Shown here: piece by piece, positions 57,336 through 64,000 of the stretch
How the letters are laid out: every line of letters starts with the position of its first letter
Numbering within the stretch: position 1 is the stretch's first letter
Assembly (NCBI GenBank): GCA_963726615.1
Contig: CAVSCX010000003.1
Coordinates: 1 to 64,000, forward strand
Length of the DNA stretch: 64,000 nt
From: CAWDZK01 sp963726615
Lineage (GTDB): Bacteria > Actinomycetota > Actinomycetes > JACCUZ01
Reading direction: 5' to 3'
Notes under the pieces: generated by a model
Database searches by the model: none
The model's input: only the letters and a program-made list of their open reading frames with translations
Told to the model about the DNA's origin: nothing
Made by a program: the position numbers and the translations under genes

Positions 57336-60300
57336 TCAGCCGGGCGGGACCGAGCGGATCAGTGCCGTCAACTCGTCCTCGTCCACCAGGTCGGCCGGGC
57401 GGACGGTGACCTCCGCAGCCACGTGGTGGAACGCGGCCCGGACGCGGTCCAGTGGCGTGCCGGTGAGGTGGTGCCACGCCAACCGGTAGACCGCGAGCTG
57501 CACGGCGGCGGCAGCTGCCTCGGCCCCCGACCGGGGCGGCCCGGTCTTCCAGTCGACGACGTCGACGACGCCGTCCGGGGCATCGGTGAAGACCGCGTCG
57601 CACCTACCCCGCAGGACCAGGCCGTCGACGACGAGGTCGAAGGGCAGCTCGACCTCGGCCGGGGTCCGGCCGGCCCACTCGCTGCGCTCGAAGGCCTCCC
57701 GCAACGCGAGCAGGTCGTCGTCCGGCGCGGCGGACTCGTCGGCCGCGCCCGGCAGCTCGTCGACGTCGAGCAGCCGCTGCTGGCCCCAGCGCTCCTCCAG
57801 CCAGAGATGGAACCGGGTGCCGCGTCGAGCCAGCGGGGCCGGCCTGCGCGGCAGCGGGCGGCGCAGCGAGCGGGCCAGCTCGGCCGGGTCCCGTCGCAGG
57901 ACCACAAGCTGCGACACCGACAGCCGGGAAGGCATCTCGACGAGGCCCCCCGCGCCCGACCTCACGCGGGACCGCTGCAGCTCGGCCAGGAGCAGCTCGA
58001 GCTCCTGGTCCCAGTCCGCGACCCGGTCGTGGTGGACCTCGTCGACACGCGGGGCGGGTCCGGTGGCCGCGCGCACCAGGGCTGCGCCGGTCTCCAGCGC
58101 GACGCGGCGGGGGCCCAGCGGGTCGCCCGGCCAGCGGACCGCCGTCGCGTCCACGGCAAGCGGGTTGACCGCGTCGGGCTCCGGCGGACCGGTCCACACC
58201 GCCACCTCGCCGAAGCCCTCGAGTGCGCGGGCGTGCAGGTCCGCGAGCAGCTCGGAGGGCCCGCGCCGTGTCTTCACACCGGCGTCCCACCAGTAGCCGG
58301 AGCACACGACCACGTTGCGGGCCCGGGTCACCGCCACATAGGCCAGCCGTCGCTCCTCGAGCGCACCACGGGCGCGGCACGCCTCGCGGAAGCGAGCCAG
58401 CTCGTCCCGGGCGGCGACCTGGTCGGCGACAGTCGACAGGTCCTCCCACTGCAGGGCGGGCAGCTCGGAGCGGTCGCCGCGCAGCGGGAACGGCAGGGTC
58501 GCGACCTGCTTGGTCCAGTCCGCGACGGGCCGGTTCTCCACGGGGAACACCGTGTGGGACATCCCCGCGACGACCACGACGTCCCACTCCAGCCCCTTGG
58601 CGGCGTGGACCGTCATCAGCTGGACCCGCGAGGCGTCCGGTTCGGCGATCTCGACCTCCAGGCCGCGCTCCTGCTCCTGCGCGGCCTCGAGGTAGGCGAG
58701 GAACGCCAGCAGGCCGGGGTCCTCGCCGGAGGCCACGAACTCCTCCGCGACCTCGACCAGGCGGTCCACGTCGAGCAGCGCGTCGGCCGGGCGGACCCCT
58801 GTCCGTGCGGCCAGCTCGACGTCGAGGTGGAGGGCACGCACGACAGCCATCACCAGGTCCGGCAACGACGAGGCGGTGAACCGGCGCAGGCGCCGCAGCT
58901 CGTCGCGCAGTGCCACGACCCGGCGGTAGCCCTCGGACGAGTACGCCGCGGCGTCGCCCGGGTCGTCGAGGGCGTCGACCAGGCTGCGCTCGTCGACGGC
59001 GTCGTACTCGGGGTCGCCCGTGTCGCCGGCCCCGTCCGGGTCGGCTGGCCCCACCCCGGCGGCAGGTGCCGAGCGTCCGGTGCCGACCGCCAGCCGGCGG
59101 GCCCTGCGGCCGAGCGCGTCGAGGTCGCGCGGGCCGAGCCGCCATCGAGGACCCGTGAGCAGCCGAAGCAGGGCCGCCCCGGCGGTGGGGTCCGCCAGCA
59201 CCCGCAGGGTGCTCACCACGTCGACGACCTCCGGCTCGAGCAGCAGCCCGCCCAGCCCGACGACCTCGCACGGCACGCCGCGTTCACGCAGAGCGGCCTC
59301 GATGCGCGGGAAGTGCGAGCGCTTCCGGGCCAGCACCGCGACCTCGCCCCAGCCGGTGCCGGGCTCGGCGCGTCCGAGGGCGGCGACCCGGTCGGCGATC
59401 CAGCTCGCCTCGTCGACGACGGTCTCGTGCAGGGCCACGATCACCCGGCCGACACCCTCGCGCCCGGGCCCGGGCCGGAGGTGGCCGTCGCCCGTGCCGC
59501 CGCGCAGCGGGATGCCGTCGGCCACGAGGTTCGCCGCGCCGAGGATGCCTTCGCCGTTGCGGAAGCTCACGGTCAACCTGCTGGCCGCCGGGTCGCGCCG
59601 GCCAGGGCGCTCGCCGACGTCGGCATCGTGGTCAACATCGTCGTCGTCGGCGGCATCGTGGTCAACGTCGGCGTCGTCGGCGTCGTCAGTGCCGACCTCG
59701 ACCGCCACGGCCGGCACCGCGTCGCCGGCCGCGGGCGCGGCGAAGTCGTCGAGGAACCGCTCGAGGTTGCCCGCGCTGGCGCCGCGCCAGCCGTAGATCG
59801 ACTGCCTGGGGTCACCGACCGCCGTCACGGCGTGGCCCTGGCCGAACAACGACCGGAGCAGGACCCGCTGGGCCTCGCCGGTGTCCTGGTACTCGTCGAG
59901 CAGCACGGCGGCGAACCGACCGCGCTCGATCTCGCCGACCTCACCGTGGTCGCGGGCGATCCGCGCGGCCACCGCGACCTGGTCGCCGTAGTCCATCGCG
60001 CCGCGTGCGGCCTTGGCCGCCGTGTAGCCGCGCACCAGTGGCAGCAGGGCCAGCCGCGCGTCGAGCAGCGCGAGCGCGGCCTTGACCTCGGCGTACTGGC
60101 CGGCGGCTTTCTGGCCCGGGGCGCGGGGCAGCCCCGCGATGCGTGCCCGCACGCGGGCTGTCAGCTCGGCGACCTCGTCGGGCTCGCGCAGGTGCTCGGC
60201 GAGCTCGCCGGCGAGCGCGAGGACGTCGCCGACCACCGTCGTCGGGGCGCGGTCGACGTCGTCCATCGCGCCGTCGTAGGACTCGACGACCTGGGCGGCG

Positions 60301-60830
60301 TACTGCCAGCTGACGGCCTCCCCCACGAGCCTGGTGCTCGGCTCACGACCGATCCGCAGCGCATGTTCCCCGACGAGGGCAGCGGCGTAGGAGTGGTAGG
60401 TGGTGACTGTCGGCTCACCGGTTCGCAACGCGGCGGCGACCGAGTCGTCGAGGAACGGGTCGGTCTCGTGCGCGTGGCGCAGCCGGGCCAGCATCCGGCG
60501 GACCCGCTCGCCGAGCTCGGCGGCCGCCTTGCGGGTGAACGTGAGCCCCAGCACCCGGTGCGGCTCCACCAGGCCGTTGGCCACCAGCCAGACCACCCGG
60601 AGGCCCATCGTCTGGGTCTTGCCGGACCCGGCCCCGGCGACGACGACGTGTGGCTGCAGCGGCGCGGTGATCGCACCCGTCTGCTCGTCGGTGGGCGGGT
60701 GCGGCTCGGCGAGGCGGCGCGACAGCTCGATCGGTGTCAGGTCGCCACGGCGTAGAGGGCCGCCGTCGTCGAACAGTGACGACTGGCCGCTGCCCGGGGC
60801 CGCGCGGCCGCGCCGGGGCGCGGGGCTCAC
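57336..60830 (-). CDS. adnB: AdnB subunit of the AdnAB helicase-nuclease
   Basis: The product has 1164 residues, longer than the about 1095 of mycobacterial AdnB. SF1 motor: VVVAGAGSGKTQTMGLRVVW (Walker A), VLLDEYQDTGEAQRVLLRSL, TAVGDPRQSIYGWRG, VQLMTVHAAKGLEWDVVVVA, VAVTRARNVVVCSG. The C-terminal RecB-type nuclease has GRCDAVFTDAPDGVVDVVDW then KTGPP and QLAVYRLAW. It is the lead 3'-5' motor and a nuclease of the double-strand-break resecting complex. Overlaps adnA by four bases. It carries an acidic Asp/His-rich insert (coded by about 59615-59700). Confidence 0.95.
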   Translation of the reverse strand: MSPAPRRGRAAPGSGQSSLFDDGGPLRRGDLTPIELSRRLAEPHPPTDEQTGAITAPLQPHVVVAGAGSGKTQTMGLRVVWLVANGLVEPHRVLGLTFTRKAAAELGERVRRMLARLRHAHETDPFLDDSVAAALRTGEPTVTTYHSYAAALVGEHALRIGREPSTRLVGEAVSWQYAAQVVESYDGAMDDVDRAPTTVVGDVLALAGELAEHLREPDEVAELTARVRARIAGLPRAPGQKAAGQYAEVKAALALLDARLALLPLVRGYTAAKAARGAMDYGDQVAVAARIARDHGEVGEIERGRFAAVLLDEYQDTGEAQRVLLRSLFGQGHAVTAVGDPRQSIYGWRGASAGNLERFLDDFAAPAAGDAVPAVAVEVGTDDADDADVDHDAADDDDVDHDADVGERPGRRDPAASRLTVSFRNGEGILGAANLVADGIPLRGGTGDGHLRPGPGREGVGRVIVALHETVVDEASWIADRVAALGRAEPGTGWGEVAVLARKRSHFPRIEAALRERGVPCEVVGLGGLLLEPEVVDVVSTLRVLADPTAGAALLRLLTGPRWRLGPRDLDALGRRARRLAVGTGRSAPAAGVGPADPDGAGDTGDPEYDAVDERSLVDALDDPGDAAAYSSEGYRRVVALRDELRRLRRFTASSLPDLVMAVVRALHLDVELAARTGVRPADALLDVDRLVEVAEEFVASGEDPGLLAFLAYLEAAQEQERGLEVEIAEPDASRVQLMTVHAAKGLEWDVVVVAGMSHTVFPVENRPVADWTKQVATLPFPLRGDRSELPALQWEDLSTVADQVAARDELARFREACRARGALEERRLAYVAVTRARNVVVCSGYWWDAGVKTRRGPSELLADLHARALEGFGEVAVWTGPPEPDAVNPLAVDATAVRWPGDPLGPRRVALETGAALVRAATGPAPRVDEVHHDRVADWDQELELLLAELQRSRVRSGAGGLVEMPSRLSVSQLVVLRRDPAELARSLRRPLPRRPAPLARRGTRFHLWLEERWGQQRLLDVDELPGAADESAAPDDDLLALREAFERSEWAGRTPAEVELPFDLVVDGLVLRGRCDAVFTDAPDGVVDVVDWKTGPPRSGAEAAAAAVQLAVYRLAWHHLTGTPLDRVRAAFHHVAAEVTVRPADLVDEDELTALIRSVPPG
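59615..59700 (-). repeat. In-frame imperfect GAC/GTC repeat coding an Asp/His-rich insert in AdnB
   Basis: The DNA has repeated gtcgtcgtc and catcgtggtcaacgtcg units and codes for DDADDADVDHDAADDDDVDH, then DADVG. It lies between helicase motifs III and IV. Reading frame is kept. Low-complexity expansion in a surface loop is likely. Confidence 0.7.
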
Positions 60831-63800
60831 GACGTCACCGCCCGGCCGTCCGCCTGGACCGGGCAGCTGGTGCGGACCGGGCAGTAGCCGCAGTACCGGT
60901 TCTCCACCGCGGAGAACGCCGACCCGGCCATCCCGTCGGCGACCTCGAGGACCAGCCGGCGGGCCCAGCCCGGGTCGTCCCCCTCACCAAGGGGGGCCTG
61001 CGCCTGCACGCCGTATGCGGCGCCGCCGGCCTTCCCGACCTGCACCAGCTCGGCCCCGCCGCTCTCGGACAGGCCGTCGAACGCGCCCGCCTCGACGGCG
61101 AGCTGGTAGGTCGCGAGCTGGCCGTGCGTCGAGAGCTCCTCCGCGGGCACCTTGCCCGTGCCGGTCTTGAGGTCGACCACGACAGCACGGCCGAGGTCGT
61201 CGCGCTCGATCCTGTCGACCCGGCCGCCGAGCCGGGCCCGGCCGACGTCGGCCGCGAACTCCAGCTCGGTCTCGACCACCTCGCGGTGGTTCTCGGAGAG
61301 CCACCTGGCCAGCCGTCGCACCATCCCGCGGGCCTTCTCCTGCTCCTTGCGCGCCACCCAGCCGGCCCCGAGGTCGACAGTCGGCAGGAGCGCCTCGAGG
61401 CGGGCCTGCAGCGCAGCCTCGGTGCTCGCGTCGGGGCTGGTCGCCGCCTCGGCCACCGCGTGCACGAGGGTGCCGACCGACTGGGCCGTGCCCGCCGCGT
61501 CGGACCCCCCGACGTGCTCGAGGAACCACCGAAGCTCGCACCGCCGGAACGACTCGACCTTGGACGGGCTGACGGCCACCTGCTCGCCGTCGGCCCGGAT
61601 GGGCCGGTCGTCGGACAGGGTCGCGAGGCCCCACCACGACGCAGGGTCGGCCCCCCGGGCGCCGGCCGCCGCGAGGGTGGCCAGCCGGTGCGCCGCCGCG
61701 GCGCGCAGGTCATCGGGGGTCGCGTCGTCGGAGACGGTCTGCCGCAGCTCGGCCACCAGGCTGGTCAGCGACATCGGGCGCTGCGGCTGGGCCAACGGCC
61801 GCGGGTCGTGGCCCGCCGGCGGGTCGATCTCGTCGAGGAACCGGGACGGGGTGAGGCCCTCCCGCTCGCTCGTCACCGCCGTGACGAGCAACGTGCGCCT
61901 GGCCCGGGTGACGGCGACGTAGAACAGTCGGCGCTCCTCCTCCAGCAGCCGGCCCAGGGTGGCCGCGGTCGCGACCGCCGGCGCCGTGGGCTCGGCGCCG
62001 GGACGGAGCAGGTCCACCAGCCGCTCCGAGCCGAGGAAGGAGCCGCGCATCCGCAGGTCCGGCCAGACGCCCTCCTGGACGCCGGCCACGCAGACGACGT
62101 CCCACTCCAGGCCCTTGCCGGCGTGGGCCGTCAGCACCTGGACGGCGTCCGGGGCGACCGGGCGGACCGACGGCTCGTCACCCGGGATCTGCTGGCCCCC
62201 GAGGTGGTCGACGAACCCTTCCGCCCTGGCGCCGGGCAGCCGGTCGCAGAAGCGGGCGGCGGTGTCGAACAGCGCCACCACGGCGTCCAGGTCGCGGTCG
62301 GCGGCCTCGCCGGCGGCGCCGCCCTCGCGGCTCGCGCGCTCCCAGCGGGCGGCCAGCCCGGTGCGCTCCCAGAGCTCCCACAGCACGTCCTCGGCGGTCG
62401 CGCCGGGAGCCGCGACAGCCGCACGCGCGATGGCCAGCAGGTCGGCGACGGCGGTCGCTGCCCGGGTCGCGGACCGCTCCAGCGTGGCGAGCACTGCGGG
62501 CTCCTCGAGAGCCTCGACGAGCAGCGGTCCGGACGGCCGTCCGCCGCCCGCCGCGAGCTCGGCGCGTCGCAGCGCCTGCCGCAGCCGCCGCAACGCCATC
62601 ACGTCTGCACCACCGACAGCGGACGTGAGCAGCGCGACGGCGGCGTCCTCGTCCAGGGTCTCCGGCCGGGTCGCGCAGCGCAGCAGCAGGAGCAGCGGCA
62701 GGACGGCTGGCTCCTGGTGCAACGGGACGTCGTCGCCGGAGACGGCGACCGGGACACCGGCGGCGACCATGGCCCGCCGAAGCACCGGCATGGCGTGAAC
62801 CGTGGAGCGGACCAGGACTGCCATCCGGGACCAGGGGACGCCGTGGAGAAGATGGGCCCGGCGCAGGTGCGCCGCGACGTGGGCCGCCTCCTGGGTCTCG
62901 GAGCGCAGCAACGAGACGGTCAGCCGGCCGGGCGGCAGCCCGGGGAGGGCGATGAGGTCCCGGTGGTGCCGCGGCCCGCCGAGGCCGCGGGCCACCCGGC
63001 GGCCGGCGGCCAGCAGGTCGCTGCCGGCCCGGCGGCTGGTGCCGAGCCACACGACCGGCGCCGGGTCGCCGGCCCGGGTGAGGAAGGTGTCCCGGAAGCC
63101 GCGGATGCCGGCGACGTCGGCGCCCCGGAAGCCGTAGATCGACTGGTCCGGGTCACCGACGGCCACCAGGTCCCGCCCCTCGCCCGAGAGCAGCCGCAGC
63201 AGCTCGACCTGCGCCGGGTCGGTGTCCTGCAGCTCGTCGACGACGACGAACGGCCGGGCCGCCCGCTCGGCCGCAAGCAGTGCGGGCTCGGTCAGCCAGA
63301 GCCCGACCACGGCCCGGATCAGCTCGGCGGGGTCGTAGCTCGCCGCGTCACGCAGCGCGGTGACCCCGGCGTACTGCCGCATGAACGTGGCGGCCGCCCG
63401 CCAGTCGTCGCGGTCGTGCTCCCGGCCGAGCCGGTCCAGCTCGACCGGCCCGACGCCGCGCTCGTAGGCGCGCATGAGCAGGTCGCGCAGCTCCTGGGCG
63501 AACCCATGAGTGGCCAGGGCGGGACGGAGCCGCTCCGGCCAGCCGAGCGCGCCGCCCTCGAGGTCCCCGGCGAGCAGGTCGCGCACCACCAGGTCCTGCT
63601 CCGGACCGGAGAGCAGCCGCGGCGCCTCCTCGCCGCGGGCAGCGCTCTCGCGCCGCAGCACGCCGAACGCGTAGGAGTGGAAGGTCCGCGCGAGCGGCTC
63701 CTTGGTCGCCCGGCCGAGCCGCGCGGTGATGCGGGACCGCAGCTCGGCCGCTGCCCGCCGGCCGAACGTCAGGACCAGCACCTGCTCCGGGTCTGCACCC

Positions 63801-63955
63801 GACGCGATCCGCGCGACCACGGTCTCGACCAGGGTGGTGGTCTTGCCGGTGCCTGGCCCGGCCAGCACCAGCAACGGCCCGCCGGGGTGGTCGACGACTT
63901 CCTGCTGCGCGGGATCGAGCACCGGCACCGCGACGGGGGCGTGGGGCGTCCGCAC
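60827..63955 (-). CDS. adnA: AdnA subunit of the AdnAB helicase-nuclease
   Basis: The product has 1042 residues, close to the 1045 of M. smegmatis AdnA. The start is taken as the GTG at 63955, but family members often begin upstream in a YRLVR segment that is visible here, so the real start may lie nearer the window edge. SF1 motor: LLVLAGPGTGKTTTLVETVV, VVDELQDTDPAQVELLRLLS, AVGDPDQSIYGFRGADVAGI. The C-terminal nuclease has RIERDDLGRAVVVDLKTGTG and a four-Cys iron-sulfur arrangement (RRCELRW and RYCGYCPVRTSCPVQ). It pairs with AdnB in break resection. Confidence 0.94.
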   Translation of the reverse strand: MRTPHAPVAVPVLDPAQQEVVDHPGGPLLVLAGPGTGKTTTLVETVVARIASGADPEQVLVLTFGRRAAAELRSRITARLGRATKEPLARTFHSYAFGVLRRESAARGEEAPRLLSGPEQDLVVRDLLAGDLEGGALGWPERLRPALATHGFAQELRDLLMRAYERGVGPVELDRLGREHDRDDWRAAATFMRQYAGVTALRDAASYDPAELIRAVVGLWLTEPALLAAERAARPFVVVDELQDTDPAQVELLRLLSGEGRDLVAVGDPDQSIYGFRGADVAGIRGFRDTFLTRAGDPAPVVWLGTSRRAGSDLLAAGRRVARGLGGPRHHRDLIALPGLPPGRLTVSLLRSETQEAAHVAAHLRRAHLLHGVPWSRMAVLVRSTVHAMPVLRRAMVAAGVPVAVSGDDVPLHQEPAVLPLLLLLRCATRPETLDEDAAVALLTSAVGGADVMALRRLRQALRRAELAAGGGRPSGPLLVEALEEPAVLATLERSATRAATAVADLLAIARAAVAAPGATAEDVLWELWERTGLAARWERASREGGAAGEAADRDLDAVVALFDTAARFCDRLPGARAEGFVDHLGGQQIPGDEPSVRPVAPDAVQVLTAHAGKGLEWDVVCVAGVQEGVWPDLRMRGSFLGSERLVDLLRPGAEPTAPAVATAATLGRLLEEERRLFYVAVTRARRTLLVTAVTSEREGLTPSRFLDEIDPPAGHDPRPLAQPQRPMSLTSLVAELRQTVSDDATPDDLRAAAAHRLATLAAAGARGADPASWWGLATLSDDRPIRADGEQVAVSPSKVESFRRCELRWFLEHVGGSDAAGTAQSVGTLVHAVAEAATSPDASTEAALQARLEALLPTVDLGAGWVARKEQEKARGMVRRLARWLSENHREVVETELEFAADVGRARLGGRVDRIERDDLGRAVVVDLKTGTGKVPAEELSTHGQLATYQLAVEAGAFDGLSESGGAELVQVGKAGGAAYGVQAQAPLGEGDDPGWARRLVLEVADGMAGSAFSAVENRYCGYCPVRTSCPVQADGRAVTS

Positions 63956-64000
63956 CAGCCGGTACGGCGCCGACGGGCCACCCCGGCCGGGTTGGTGGCG

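Noticed and set aside
57333..60755. A 1140-codon open frame on the plus strand
   Set aside because: Antisense of adnB with high-GC bias; residues are Gly/Arg/His-rich and lack any domain.
1..64000. CRISPR array or restriction/antiphage system
   Set aside because: No regularly spaced direct repeats and no cas, toxin-antitoxin or restriction genes were recognised; AdnAB is a core repair enzyme.

Overview
The window is high-GC DNA of an actinomycete. The GC-rich codon usage, frequent GTG starts, GTGA/ATGA gene overlaps, F420-type oxidoreductases, a WhiB7 regulator and the AdnA-AdnB helicase-nuclease pair all point there. The genus cannot be fixed from the sequence alone.

It falls into two parts that meet at an initiator tRNA gene (26906-26982, leftward). 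The left part (1-26.5 kb) is accessory and partly decayed. It holds four ECF41-type sigma factors with fused C-terminal SnoaL-like domains (574-1446, 15406-16371, 17866-18744, 21421-22338). All three classic ECF41 partner types sit side by side there: a carboxymuconolactone decarboxylase-like protein, an oxidoreductase and an epimerase (12558-15318). Several intergenic regions carry a -35/-10 pattern of the form nnTCAC(A/C)-N16-CGTC that fits the known ECF41 promoter, including two divergent pairs. A rightward stress-type operon (5519-10653: membrane protein, DUF427, hydrolase-OsmC fusion, GH15 glycosidase, TauE/SafE exporter) and a flavin reductase gene next to a MerR regulator are riddled with single-base frameshifts, although the translated residues stay well conserved. 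From 22.6 to 26 kb there are sigma-factor scraps, a transglutaminase-like gene split by an intact IS3-family element (3-bp target duplication), an aldo/keto reductase stump and an IS30 transposase stump.

The right part (27-64 kb) is intact core genome. Its order recalls the Mycobacterium tuberculosis Rv3193c-Rv3202c neighbourhood: UPF0182 membrane protein, PDZ/S16 protease, DUF2342 zincin-like protein, E1-like protein, ABC1 kinase, whiB7, uvrD2, mycoredoxin, nudC, adnB, adnA. Genes for molybdopterin synthase MoaE, a stand-alone LigD-type polymerase, M20 peptidases, Nudix hydrolases, an SprT-like metalloprotease, a DUF1023 hydrolase operon, a PAP2 phosphatase and F420-linked enzymes are interspersed.

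Functionally the left part looks like a stress-responsive regulatory patch in which ECF41 factors drive small redox and NAD(P)-linked enzymes. The right part handles DNA break processing (AdnAB, UvrD2, LigD-Pol), thiol and NAD housekeeping (mycoredoxin, NudC) and antibiotic-inducible regulation. The whiB7 gene has a long leader with a WhiB7-type promoter, an upstream reading frame and an intrinsic terminator, as expected for attenuation control.
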